Of a stretch of DNA of 64,000 bases, positions 11,560-23,694 are shown in pieces; positions within the stretch are counted from its first letter, which is position 1; every line of letters starts with the position of its first letter. A model generated the notes under the pieces. That model saw nothing but the letters and a program-made list of their open reading frames with translations, ran no database searches and was not told where the DNA came from. Made by a program: the position numbers and the translations under genes. Source of the DNA: Parasponia andersonii (lineage: Eukaryota; Streptophyta; Magnoliopsida; Rosales; Cannabaceae); contig JXTB01000642.1 of NCBI GenBank assembly GCA_002914805.1, positions 51,160 to 115,159 on the forward strand, given 5' to 3'.

Positions 11560-14491
11560 CACTACAATAAATATTACTTTTATCGACGCAATAAACATAA
11601 CGTGTCAGAAAAAATATGTTTTCCTGATACGTCACATATCTATACATCGGTATAAATATTTTAGAAAATATTCAGTAAGAGATGCATTTCTCGACAGGTT
11701 GTCTGTCAAGAAATATTTGGTGTGTAAAATTCTCTACTTTTTTTTTAAAACTTTTTGCCGACGTGTTGTTGACTTCAAATTGACAAAAGGTTGCTCCCAA
11801 AATAATTCCTTGTAAAAGGCGAATTTTGAGCCAATTGGCTATTTCAAGTGTTAATTTGACAACTCAACTGCAACGACACTATTAAAAAAAAAAGGGGAGG
11901 GGGGCTATAGCGACGACAACGAGTTCGTCGTTGCTATCGAAGGTCAATTGCGAAAAGTTAACTAAATATGCTATAGCAATGATATTTAGGTAAAATATTA
12001 GCGACGACACGAGATTGTCGTCGCTATAGAGTATACAGAAAAATACGTCCTCGTACAATAACTTACTCATGGAAAAATAGGTGCCCTTTGGGGGTTGTGA
12101 AAATATCAGACCTTATAGTAATGACATTTGTTGTAGTTATATAATTTTTTAAAATTTTTTATAATTTCAAATAAGAATTAATTAATAATAAAAGTTCAAA
12201 ACACTATAACGACGACAAGTTGTCATCGTTATAGCTCAATCTGAAAATTTGGGCAAGTAATTTATTGACTAACCAAAATTGGTCCTAAAAAAAATTAAAA
12301 TTAAAACGGTATAGTCGCGACTATAGCGACGACATTTTTCATTTAGAGCGGTGACAAATGTCGCCGTTATAAGTCCTACAATATAAAAACCTATAGATCG
12401 TCTTCTTTCTCTAGTTTTTCACACACTCACATATTTCTCTCTCTCTTTCACCCCTCTCTCTCTCTTCAACCCACCGGCAGCCTCTCTCCCTCCTCGTTCT
12501 CTCTCTATCTCTAGGTAATGCTCTATTTCTCTTCTTTCTCTCTCTCTCTAACTCTTTCTCTCAATATAACAAAGATGTCACCATTCTCCTCTGCCGTCCA
12601 CCTTCATCGGCAGTTGGTTAGTTATTTTTTATTTTTTAAATATTTATTTAACATATTAAAAATAAGAATTAGATTATATTATTGTTAGATTTATGTATTT
12701 GGTAATAATAGGTTAATTTTATATAACGGTTAAAAATAATAAGGTTAGATTATTATTAAAATGTGGTTATGTTTATATATTAGTTAAAAATAATAGGTTA
12801 GTTATATTATTTAAATTGTGTAAAATAATTTTGTTATATTGGATTTGTGGTATGGTTAGATATTGTAGGATTATTTTGGATTTGTGATATGGTGAGTTAC
12901 TTTATTTTTTAGAATATTGTTAGATTTATTTGGATATATTAAATTGTTTTGTTAGATTATGTTAGTTTGTGGCTAAATTGAATATGTGGGATTAATGTTT
13001 GTGTGAAAATAATATGGAAAAATTATATTTGTAAATAATTATATTTTTGGTTTATATTGTGTACTTAAATTTAGATTTATGTTAGATTAGATTTGAAATA
13101 ATAAAATTAGATTAATATGAATGTTAGATTAGTGATTTAATTTAATGATAAATGATGAAATTAGATTAGAATAAATTTTATAATTTAATTAGAAATATGA
13201 TCTAACAGTAAAAAATATGATAAAATTAACAAATGGTAATAAGAATAATTAAATAAATTAATAATTTAATTTTATAAAATATAATAATAATTATAATAAT
13301 ACAAAAAATAAATAAAAGGTAATAATAACTATTTAACACTTGGAGACAATAACTTATACATTTTAATAAATAATTAAATATTTAGTAAAAGGTAATAAAA
13401 TTAATTAATAAAGTTAGTAAAATGAGTAATTGAATAAAGTTAGTAATTAATATTTGATAATTAGGACTTGAGTATAAGGTAATAATAAATAAAAAGAAAT
13501 TAAAGTGTAAAATTAAATATACAATTGAATTGAAATAACTAATTTATAATAATATTTTTTAGGAAAGGGTCTCAACTATCTTTTAATATTAGCTAATAAT
13601 AATAATAATAATAATAATCATCATCATCATCATCATAATACATGAAAATAAATAAACTTAAATAATAATAATAATAATACATAAAAATAAATAAAAGGTA
13701 ATAATTAGTCCTTTAATTCACAAAACTACCCAAAATGTCCTTAGAGTAGTAAAATTCTCATAAAATGAAAAAATATCGAAAAATAAAAATTTAATTAACG
13801 AAATACCCAAAATGCTTTTAGAGTAACTAAAAAACTCATAAAATTAAAAATTATCCAAAAATAACAATTTAATAAATAAAATACCCAAAATGCCCCTATA
13901 ATTGTAGTTTTAGGTATCTTCATCTACCTCTGGTTTTTTGACACAATCTGTACTATCTCGTATTGATGAGATATTGATTGCTGAAAAAGTGCTTTGTGTT
14001 AGGAGAGGAGTTGGTTCGAAGCTTAAGGTAGCTGCTAGCACTTTTTCTACAACAACTTCTCTATCACGGGATCCTATGAGTTACCAGACTTTTTTAGCTA
14101 GACACAGAGTTATTTGGCTACTGCCCACCAGCTTGTGAAGTGGTTCTCCTAGCACAGCTTGATATAGAGAGACAATATTTTAACGAACAACTACATTACA
14201 TGTCTAGCGCATTGGCGAGATTGGTTCCGGGATTCCATATGCCAATTCAACCGCCTGCTGTTCCTGATATTCTTCCGATACTCATGCCACCTACAATGCC
14301 TCTGAAATTCCGATCTGAATCTTCTCTCCCAACTTCCGACACCCAAGACAACGTAGATCAGGATGAGATCGACTTGGATAACTAGCTAGATAGTTCAATT
14401 TTTTTTTTCCTTGTTGAATACTTTTATTAAATTTTTATTTTATATGTATTTTTGTTATGGAATTATTTAAAATTTATTTTATTTTATGTTT
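11560..14491 (+). mobile_element. CACTA (En/Spm-type) DNA transposon, truncated
   Basis: It starts with CACTACAATAAATATTAC at 11560, matching the CACTA terminal signature. The next ~850 bases hold repeated short palindromic motifs (GCGACGAC...GTCGTCGC, at about 11910-11940, 12000-12030, 12205-12235, 12315-12375), typical of CACTA subterminal repeats. A promoter-like CT-rich leader follows (12410-12560), then long AT-rich DNA, then a coding remnant at 13938-14385. The expected opposite TAGTG terminus is not visible before the assembly gap; it may lie in the gap or be deleted. It sits between two F-box relics. Confidence 0.65.
13938..14385 (+). pseudogene. C-terminal remnant of a CACTA-type transposon protein (Transposase_24-like)
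   Basis: Two overlapping-frame segments read as one degenerate coding stretch. The first contains RRGVGSKLKVAASTFSTTTS, which resembles the glycine-serine block near the end of plant Transposase_24 proteins. The second (14140-14385) ends in an acidic tail, QDNVDQDEIDLDN. A frameshift near 14120-14140 separates them. Assignment rests on weak similarity plus the CACTA context. Confidence 0.4.
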
Positions 14492-14954
14492 NNNNNNNNN
14501 NNNNNNNNNNNNNNNNNNNNNNNNNNNNNNNNNNNNNNNNNNNNNNNNNNNNNNNNNNNNNNNNNNNNNNNNNNNNNNNNNNNNNNNNNNNNNNNNNNNN
14601 NNNNNNNNNNNNNNNNNNNNNNNNNNNNNNNNNNNNNNNNNNNNNNNNNNNNNNNNNNNNNNNNNNNNNNNNNNNNNNNNNNNNNNNNNNNNNNNNNNNN
14701 NNNNNNNNNNNNNNNNNNNNNNNNNNNNNNNNNNNNNNNNNNNNNNNNNNNNNNNNNNNNNNNNNNNNNNNNNNNNNNNNNNNNNNNNNNNNNNNNNNNN
14801 NNNNNNNNNNNNNNNNNNNNNNNNNNNNNNNNNNNNNNNNNNNNNNNNNNNNNNNNNNNNNNNNNNNNNNNNNNNNNNNNNNNNNNNNNNNNNNNNNNNN
14901 NNNNNNNNNNNNNNNNNNNNNNNNNNNNNNNNNNNNNNNNNNNNNNNNNNNNNN
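14492..14954. other. assembly gap (463 N)
   Basis: A continuous run of N. Any reading frame across it is meaningless. The missing DNA could include the right end of the CACTA element. Confidence 0.99.
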
Positions 14955-15149
14955 TCGGTAAAAGTCTATTGGATTTTGCCAACACATTTTGAATATTTTT
15001 GTACATCAGCGAAAGTCATATTCTTTGTCATTGTTCATGTGAATTATATGCCGTAGTTTGTTATATAGATTAATTCTTATTAAGTAATTTAATCCAACAT
15101 CTACCCTTATTATAGTATTTATTTTATTTTTATGTAGGGCTTAATGTTG

Positions 15150-17164
15150 AGATTTGCACATCATCTCAGCATTGCTACCAACTTCTATTCAAGAAGCCAC
15201 TAATACTGCCATCAACTAGTAGTAGTACTAGCGGTACTAGTGCTTATATCTCTGTTTTTCGTCCTCGGAAGGCTGAGTGCGTATGCGCATCGTTCACTGA
15301 CTTGTTGCTCATGTCATGCTCTGAGAAAGAAAGTGGCCTGCTCTCCCTTGGGGTCCTAGAAGTATCCAATTTCCACATGCGAGATGTGTATCGATGTGCA
15401 AGCCCTACAGCTGCGACAAACAACTATATAGCTACAAGGTCGTGTTAATTAATTTTTGCCATGTATGGCAGATTGAAGTAAATGGAGTACAAGTCAGAAT
15501 GGAAGGCTAAGGTTTTCAAAGTTTTACATGGCTAAGAAGATTGGCTTTCGTTTGCTAATTTAGGCTACTTTAATTGGTCTAAAATTTTTGGAGTGTGCAT
15601 AAGTATTTAAGAAGGGAGGAGATCGAATATTAGTAAGCTAATTTATGTATAAACTTCATAATAATTTTTTACTTTCATTTGAGGATTTGAAATCATATGT
15701 TCTAATTTTTTAAGGATTTTTATTTTTAAAACTCCCCGAATTCAGAATAATTTAGTAAAATTAATATTGAATTCAATTTTTTAAAATAAAACTCCCTGAA
15801 GTCTCCTAATATTAGAGCAAAATCCCCCGAAATCCTATAATATTAGTTTTGTTAGGAAAAAAAATATTTATGTTAGTTTTTTTAACTATTAAGTCCTTAT
15901 TATATTATTTGCGACTTTTATGTCTTCATTATTATATTTTTATTTCATAGTAACCCTTTTTAATCTTTTCCATCCAAAGTTGTTGTTAATTAGCTCTTGT
16001 CCAAAAAATGTCCATCTCAACAGGGATAAAATTAGATATAAAAGAAAATTATTATTTAAAAAAAAAAAGAGTTAGAGTTATCATTTTCGTTCAAAATAAA
16101 GGTAAGAAATTGAAAAATTTTATTAGATTCTTATGGATCTATTTTAGTCTAATTATTTCTATATCTAAAAGAAAAGTAAATAATTTTTTTTTAATTTTAT
16201 TTAAATCAGGATTTGTAGAACTAACTATATCATTTTTCATCTTGTTTTTCTTTTAGTTACAATTCTTTTGATTTTTTTTTCCAAAAAAATCTCATACTCA
16301 TTTAAAAGTCCTTATAAATGTGATTAAAAAAAAAAAGCACCTATGTAGGTGTCAACCAAACAAAATGCAACAAGAAAAAAGAATATATCATTTATAAATT
16401 GGGCAAAACAAAATACATATCTTTCTTTTAAATATATGAATACTTGGATCAAAGTAGATCCATATTGAAATTCAAATAAATTTTCTAATTTCTTACCTCC
16501 GTTTTGAACGAAAACGATAAACCTAACTCTTTTTTTTATTTTTTAAAAATAATAATTTTTTTTTTGTTTCCAATTTTATCCTTGATGAGATGAACATCTT
16601 TTGGGCAAATGATAATTGACAATAGTTTTGAATAGAAAAGATTAAAAGAGATTAACGTGAAACAAAAATAGGACTTAAAAGCCACAAATAAGAGAATAAG
16701 GATTTAACAGTAAAAAAAACTAACATAAATATTTTTTTTCCTAACAAAACTAATATTAGAGGATTTAAGAGGGTTTTATTCTAAAAAATTGAATTCAATA
16801 TTAATTTTATTAAATTATTATGAATTCATGAAATTTTATTCTGAAAAATTGAGTTCAAGATTAATTTTACTGAATTGTTTCAAATATAGGAAATTTTGGT
16901 AATAAAAAGTCTAATTTTTATGATATGTACGTGATCGTGGATCTTGGTCTTTGATGCACCATGCTAAAATGGAATTGGAGAGAGCAGAATAGTTTTTCTA
17001 TTGCGTGATTTTGATATTTGGCGACTCGAGATTGGAACTGATACGTATGAAAAAATTTACACACTTCCAACAAATAAAGCTACAACTGCAGATTCTGTGA
17101 ACAAGTACTTAAATGCGATGCATCTTCCGTGTCCTACACTAGTTCCTACACTTCCATCTATTTA
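15150..17164 (+). pseudogene. F-box-type protein relic, copy 2, split by a foldback element
   Basis: Its left part (about 15200-15595) matches copy 1: the CGCATCGTTCACTGACTTGT region, then AAGAAGATTGGCTTTCGTTT around 15535. Its right part resumes at about 16930 with GGATCTTGGTCTTTGATGCA and runs to the conserved end at 17164 (...CCTACACTTCCATCTATTTAA). The intervening ~1.3 kb is the foldback element. Many frame breaks are present, so this is a dead gene copy. Confidence 0.6.
15690..16925. repeat. long inverted repeat (foldback element), arms ~450-550 bp
   Basis: The left arm (about 15690-16255) is an imperfect reverse complement of the right arm (about 16370-16925). Matched pairs include TTTTGTTAGGAAAAAAAATA (15848) with TATTTTTTTTCCTAACAAAA (16730), and the segment around GGTAAGAAATTG (16100) with TTTCTTACCTCC (16490). 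The loop is ~110 bases. It interrupts an F-box relic, which supports mobility. A transcript would form one long hairpin. Confidence 0.75.
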
Positions 17165-17549
17165 ATTAGAACAAACACAAAACTTCTATATGTCAATGTT
17201 TGTTTTTCAACTTCATCAGCAATTTATCTTTTACGTCTAGTAACACAGAATAATAATATTATATATATATATATGTGTGATTCTTATTATTCAATATTAG
17301 ATGCATGGATTACAAACCCTATTAGTGTTTGTTCTTATTTTATATTCCCTTTGATGTTTGCGTGGATTTTGTAAGTTTTCTCTGTCATAATACGTATGTT
17401 TTTTGCAGGACTTACCTCTTGTAAACTTGGAATCTTGTAAACTTGGAACCATAGCTTATGCTTGTCTGCAATATTCTCCTCTAAAGATTAAATTTTGAGA
17501 TGAACACATTGAACCGAAAGACCCACGTATAAGGCTTATTTATTAATCC

Positions 17550-17945
17550 GTATAGAAAAGGGAAAAGTATAAATACCCGTTTTTAAAATTATATTTTTAT
17601 AAATACTTATTTTTTATTTTTATTTCATAAATATCTATTTTTATACTTTTTTTTTTTGAAAAAAATATGGACCACCATTATTTTACACCTAAAATGTATA
17701 TCACAACATATATATTTTATGTATTAAATATATTCTGTGGTCTACATTTTATGAATAAAAATTACACTAAAACTTAGCACACATTTTAAAATGTGTATTT
17801 CGTGGATAAAATTTATATTGTAAATATAGACCACTTATATTTTACATATAAATATGGACCATAAAAATAGGTATTTTTGAAAAAAAAAATTAAAATAGGT
17901 ATTTTTGAAATAAATTTTAAAAAACGGGTAATTTTCACTATAGAA
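17550..17945. repeat. MITE-like element with terminal inverted repeats
   Basis: The left end around AAATACCCGTTTTTAAAATT (17572) is mirrored by AAATTTTAAAAAACGGGTAA at about 17911-17930. The ends are imperfect inverted repeats of ~50 bp around an AT-rich body without an ORF. No clear target duplication was identified. Confidence 0.5.
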
Positions 17946-17958
17946 AAAGAATTAGAAG

Positions 17959-17960
<2 letters not shown>

Positions 17961-17994
<34 letters not shown>
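17961..17994. repeat. (AT)n microsatellite
   Basis: An uninterrupted TA run of about 34 bases. Confidence 0.95.
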
Positions 17995-17997
<3 letters not shown>

Positions 17998-18010
17998 TAT
18001 TGGTTTTATC

Positions 18011-18147
18011 ATCAATAAAAACAACAGTACAAGTAATAAGTTATCAATAAAAACAACAGTACAAGTAATAAGTTAGTGAATTTAGGTACTTTGTGTAAGA
18101 CTGTAAGTAAATAACTTAGGTACTTTGTGTAAGACTGTAAGTAAATC
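18011..18147. repeat. two adjacent tandem duplications (32-bp and ~33-bp units)
   Basis: A 32-bp unit beginning ATCAATAAAAACAACAGT occurs at 18011-18042 and again at 18043-18074. Directly after, a unit containing TTAGGTACTTTGTGTAAGAC is also present twice (about 18080-18147). Both pairs are nearly perfect, so the duplications are recent or an assembly effect. Confidence 0.85.
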
Positions 18148-18439
18148 TACTATCTTCACTGGGTTATAAAAATCATAGGTAGCACAGATTTCATCTCCGT
18201 ATCACTGATGAAATTCTACTGTTCACTCTTTTCTAAGTTTTCCGAAACGCAAATTAATAAATTATAACTGATCTTCTAATTACTCGTTATATTGAATTTA
18301 CCACGCTCTTTTTTTCCTATCAAATTATAACTAATAAATTATAAAAATTGGCGATTTTATGGACGACAACATGCCAGATTATGTATTAAGGGAAAAGTCA
18401 CTGTCACTCTTGTGGTTACAAGTCTTCAACTCTTGTGTT

Positions 18440-18483
18440 TCTTCCAGGGCCTACACCAATTCCTACACTTTCATCCATATAGA
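18440..18483 (+). pseudogene. F-box relic, copy 3 (3' end only)
   Basis: GGCCTACACCAATTCCTACA at about 18449 plus the following codons and stop reproduce the conserved 3' end of copies 1 and 2. Nothing else of the gene is recognisable upstream. Confidence 0.45.
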
Positions 18484-21400
18484 GTTGCAAATTAAAGTAT
18501 TTCAATAGTTTTACAATCTTTCTATTGATTTTAAGATATCTACTCTTTCAATTTAATCATTATATAGCTGTTGATCTTGTTTATTTCTGATTTATAAAAT
18601 CAACTTGACTCGTAATTATTAGTGAGGACATAGTTATCTATATGTTATTAGTTATGTTAATTCGTTTATAATAACTCGATATTTCAAGTGTAAGTAGATT
18701 TGAGCTAAACTTTATATAATAAACTGATCGTATCTCTTTGTTATGTACACTGTGTATAAAGTAGTGCAGTTGATTTCTAAGGATTTTATTGGACGGTGCA
18801 CGGAATAATTAATTAATTGTTAAGAGTTTTGTCATTAGATTTTCTATCATATTTACACTTTCTGGTTGGTATTCTATACAACAGAAATCATTTTGCTTTC
18901 AGTATGGGAACTTTTAAGTGCCAATCTACTGACCTAACGATATATGCATACGTTTATATTTGGGGAAAATATAAGAGATAGAGTAGGCAAACACCAAATC
19001 ACCATATATACACCCAAATATTTAAGAAAGGCGTATGCATCTTTGTTCGGAATCCACAACGAGTATATCCATTAATCATGAGTCCATCTATGTCACTGAT
19101 CTCCTACCCCTTGAAATTTTTTTTAGTGACATGTTTGAAATGTTTTCAGTGACATGTTTATTAGCTCGTAATGAAATGAATCCTAAACCGAAATAGTTCA
19201 AGAAAAAACAAGAGAATAAAAAATTGATTCATTCATTCCTAATTTAACTAATTTTGTAAAGAATTTCCCACAATTTATGCCATAAATAAGTAATTAAACA
19301 CATGAATAGATAGAAAAGTACTGAAGCACTACCCTAATATTTCCATTCTCTTTATGATCCATTCCAAATTAGTAAAAGCCTAAGAGTAAATGATTACTAT
19401 TACGGTTTTTGGAGAAGTAGGAGCGATGTAAAAGCAAGGTGCAAGGAGAAGTTGATTTGCCTTAGTGGGATTCTACTCTGGATTTATTGCTAATAGGTTA
19501 AGATTTAGAACTTGATAACAACTCCGACAAATTCAAGCTAACTCCAATAATCAAGCCAGAGTGATTAGCTGGAAACCACTCAAATCCATACTTTGTTTTA
19601 ATAACTTTATGCTCTCACTTATTTTGATTAAAGATAGCCAGCTGGACTACTAAAAAGTTAAAAATCACTCTAGTTTTCTTTTCCTTTTGTTATACTGTGT
19701 TTGATTATTTTAAATTATTATGTAAAAAGAAAAAGAAAATACATAACTTACATGTTCCTGAGACAGTCGTTTACGTTCAAGCCATATTGGCCGCAAATAC
19801 ATTGGGCCTGGCATTTCAAACAGAAAACCAAGTACCAAACCAAGCGCCAATGTACGAGAGAAATAATTGCGTGTAAAAGGGCCAAAGGTACCCTTGTACC
19901 AAGAGAGCAGGGATGGCAGAGCCCACCCCTCCACCCCTGAAAGCCTTTCATTTATTTATTATTTATTTATTTATTTATTTTTGGAGGAAACAGCCGTTTA
20001 AAGTTTTAAAATTATAGATTGATAAGCGTGTGCTGGATTTATATTTATTAATTTCTTTCAAAAAAGAAAAAAAAATTGGAGCTTTTGTAACAAGAGAATA
20101 AATGTATGATAAATGTAGTACTGCTTCCTTGGTGGGTTTTGGTAACAAGAGAATACATGTATTATTTGCCAACCATCCACGATAAAATATATTTTTAAAC
20201 AAGACAATAAAGTAAAACTCAACCAGAAAAAAGAAAAGGATCAATGACTAAAAAAGAAATGATATTTTTCCAAAAGTATGCATCTGATCTGAGTCTGCAT
20301 GTTATGCTTAAATCCACTTCTTGTTTAAAGTTGTGTTTATTAGTTCAAATAACTTTCTAAAAAGAAACTATAATGACAACAAATTTTGACTGATTCAAAT
20401 TTAAAGAATATCTTGTTCTAAATAATTTTTTTTTCCCTTTACACTAAACCGGATCACACCGGACCCCAGAAATTGTACATACTCAAGAAGTTGCTAGATT
20501 CAAGGATACCATTTTTAGTCTTTCAAAACAAACAAAAAAAAAAAGGCACTATTTTTAGTGATGAAAATAATTATGTAAAGGAAATTTTTTTACAAGGACA
20601 TATGTTTAAGGCAAAGATTTGGGCCCACAGCTTCACCACCACAACAAATATTTGAATCGAAGGACTCATTTAAAGGGATTAAAGATTCTGTCACATAGCT
20701 TTCATGGATCCCACCATGACTGCCCAAAAGATCCATTTGCATAAACACAGTATTCACATTATCCCAAAAGGGTTGTGTTAAACATAAAAAATAAGAATAA
20801 AAAAATACAAGGATCAAAATGTTGCTGAGTGCATTCAAAGGCAACAAAAGCAAAGGCACTTTTGCCGTGGATCATGGGGATATATTAGTTTTGGTAAAAT
20901 TTGGAGAGTGAGAGAGTAGATGGATATGGACAACTGAAAAGTATCAAATTTGACCTTTGGAGATAGAGCTGGTTGTCTCTATTTGAAGGTCAAGTTTTCA
21001 AAACCTGGAAGATAAAAGACCCTTTAGATTGAAATTATTGCTACTCAACCGTTTTGTCTTATTGTTCTGTGATAATGTGAATAATGATACACAAGAGATC
21101 ACGATTCAGAAGCTGAGAGTTGAAAAAAATAGTAATAAAAACAAGTTCAGGATGGAAACCCTTTTGTAGTCCCATGTGCCCTCCCCACCGTGCACTGATT
21201 GCTGTCCCAACCAATTCACGGTTGGGATATTCTGGCTAGTGGCCACTATGTTTATCACTCATTCAACACCTTCTAATGTGAACTAATGTGAAAACAAAAC
21301 AATGAATGCTAATTGACTCTGGAGGGTTATGAAGTTCCACGTGCAATGCAGCGTGCTACATAGCATCATGGATCCTAGGAGCAATGCTATAAGGTACTTG

Positions 21401-22000
21401 AGATGCTAATATTGAGCCCTTTAGCATTTTTCTGGGTCCTACACTATAGTGACAGCGCCATAGCGAGGTCATGTATGTGGTGTTGTTAGTACCATTGGAC
21501 ATTGGTGATAAAAGTCTATCACTTTTGAAAATTGGAAATAAAGACACTGTAGCCTAGAATAGCATATCCTTTAAATTAGTACATAGGCTTTAGATCTCTC
21601 CTGCCATGCCAAGAATGGTACACCTATCTTAGAATAAATTGAGGTCCATGTACAAAGCAAATCCAATATAACCATGGTGATAATTTATGTTATTGTTCAC
21701 AAAGACATCATGAGTTCATACAAGAATCCCAAGTTTGGGTTAAGCAAACATGTCTAGATTGTCATTTCCTAATATTAGAATGCCTTAAAAGAGGATGTAT
21801 CTATCCTTCTGGTGTGTCAATGAACAAGATAATGGTATACATGAACAGTAATGCCACAAGCAATCATCAGAATCACTGAATTAGCAAGCATCACAAAAAT
21901 TGTCAGAGAGGATAAAATAAACCAACCTGCCAAACTCCGGTGAATCGATTAATATAATCAAACACAAAATAATAAAGAATATACCTCTCATCGTTTCCAC
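18484..22000. other. long non-coding interval
   Basis: No gene supported. There is a short (ATTT)n run at about 19947-19980, and scattered ORFs of 60-90 codons without recognisable motifs. The last few hundred bases before 22001 contain the 3' UTR of the RING-H2 gene, transcribed leftward. Confidence 0.55.
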
Positions 22001-23104
22001 TCATACCCCTTGGGATTTCCCCATCCATGGCAAGTCCATATTCAGAGAAGAAGGCATACCAGTCTCTGTATCAGTTGAAGTTGAAAACTTTCCCTTCTTA
22101 GACCAAAGCCAGATCTTGGAAACAGAATAGCTCTCACCTTTACTTACACTACTAATCTTCTTTCCCTCTAAATCACCATCAACTGTAGGATTAACTTGTT
22201 CTGTTCCTTTACTTGGAATGTCTTGGCCTTGACGATCTTTGCATAAGGTAACCCGGAGAACTGAGTCACCAAGTACATACTGATAAGAGCCCATAGAATA
22301 ACATCTTCTTGCATCCAAATTACTGCTACTGGTCTCCCCAATCCCGGACTCCCCCACCTCAGCATTCACCTTTCTGAATTTACCAAGTCTCACAGGCAAA
22401 ACACCCTTTGCAGCAACAGGAGTTTCTTCAATCTCTACTGTTTTCTGGGTAGAGGTGAACCCACCAATACCATTAACAGAACGCCCCTCTTCTTCCCGAA
22501 AATCATCGAAATCGAAGATCGGGTTTTCAATAGAATAGCCAGGCGTGAAGAGGGTACCTCTACAAAGAGGACATGTTGAGTTCGAGAGGAGCCAAGTGTC
22601 AATGCAATTGATGTGGAAAGCATGGCTACACATAGGAAGCAATCTGAGCTTGTCCTTCTGAGAAAACTCACACAAACAAACAGCACAATCAAACGGCTCT
22701 TTCAGACCCACAAGCTCTTTATACTGGAAAACTGGAAGAGCATCTATGAAAGCTTGATCCAAACCAGAATCATGGAGGTGGAAGAGTTGTTGGAGCTGTC
22801 TCTGAAGAGCATCAGACGTAGAAAGTTCTGGGTATCTATTAGATTGAGAAGAAGCTGATGAAGATGGATGCTTGATGAGAAATCTCACGAGCAGGTGGAG
22901 CAGACCAGATATAAAGAACAATACAGCCAAAATCACAATGATAAAGAGCACAGCAGGACTTATTCTTGTACCAGATGATGATGGTGGTGATGGTGATTCT
23001 TTATGAAAACCACCAGTATATGGAGATGAAGAAGCTGGAGCAAATGGAGGAGAGTAGCCCACGTAACCATCTTTTTGCAAGATTTGAAGCTGAATCCGAG
23101 CCAT
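22001..23104 (-). CDS. ATL-type RING-H2 E3 ubiquitin ligase (ATL13/46/47-like)
   Basis: An intact intronless ORF of 367 codons, as usual for the ATL family. A Ser/Pro-rich N-terminus precedes one hydrophobic segment (about residues 49-75, AVLFIIVILAVLFFISGLL), the single ATL membrane anchor. The family's GLD motif occurs in GLDQAFIDALPVF, followed by the RING-H2 domain: CAVC, 14 residues, CSHAFH, then CIDTW and CPLC. The spacing C-x2-C-x14-C-x-H-x2-H-x2-C-x10-C-x2-C is the ATL type with the conserved Trp. The long Ser-rich C-terminal tail suits the ATL13/46/47 subgroup. By family knowledge it transfers ubiquitin with an E2 at an endomembrane or plasma membrane; the substrate is unknown. The start Met is the first in frame. 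Confidence 0.93.
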   Translation of the reverse strand: MARIQLQILQKDGYVGYSPPFAPASSSPYTGGFHKESPSPPSSSGTRISPAVLFIIVILAVLFFISGLLHLLVRFLIKHPSSSASSQSNRYPELSTSDALQRQLQQLFHLHDSGLDQAFIDALPVFQYKELVGLKEPFDCAVCLCEFSQKDKLRLLPMCSHAFHINCIDTWLLSNSTCPLCRGTLFTPGYSIENPIFDFDDFREEEGRSVNGIGGFTSTQKTVEIEETPVAAKGVLPVRLGKFRKVNAEVGESGIGETSSSNLDARRCYSMGSYQYVLGDSVLRVTLCKDRQGQDIPSKGTEQVNPTVDGDLEGKKISSVSKGESYSVSKIWLWSKKGKFSTSTDTETGMPSSLNMDLPWMGKSQGV

Positions 23105-23663
23105 TTTTCAAAATGCGTGTCCCCCCAAAAACCACCTATTCTCTTTCTTTGATTACATTCCACAAATCATAGTATCATACACATAGAATGCCCCGAAGGG
23201 GGGCCAAGACTCAAGCCCAAACAACTCGTTTTGGGGCTTGCAAAGCAGAAATGGAGACCCTTTTTCCGTCACTTGAATCCCAAAATCCCATAAAAGCTCT
23301 TCACCACTATTTTGAACTCAGATTAGTAGCGGTTGGCTAGAACCAGAAGCACCCCACTTCAGTTTTTGATATTATATCAGTTTTGAAAATGAAAAAGCTA
23401 ATATAATAAGATACAAGCTGTGACATCAAAAATCTAATGATTAAACTTGTAATCAATTCACCTACCTTGATTCTGGGAAGTCCACCACTGATATGTTTTC
23501 AAGAGCTAATCCAAAACAAATGAAAAAGTGGCACCAGAAAACCCTAAAGACTCAAGCTTTTATTAAATATTACTTTTATTTTTTTGGAAAAGAAAAAAAA
23601 TTTCTTGAGCATAAACAAAGAAGAGGAAAGTGAAAACTGTGAAAGTGAGATGTGTGTGTGTGC

Positions 23664-23694
<31 letters not shown>

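Noticed and set aside
14452-15056. Several long reading frames on both strands
   Set aside because: They consist almost entirely of N from the assembly gap.
16008-16256. 82-codon ORF
   Set aside because: It lies within one arm of the foldback element and is only AT-rich Lys/Phe/Ile translation.
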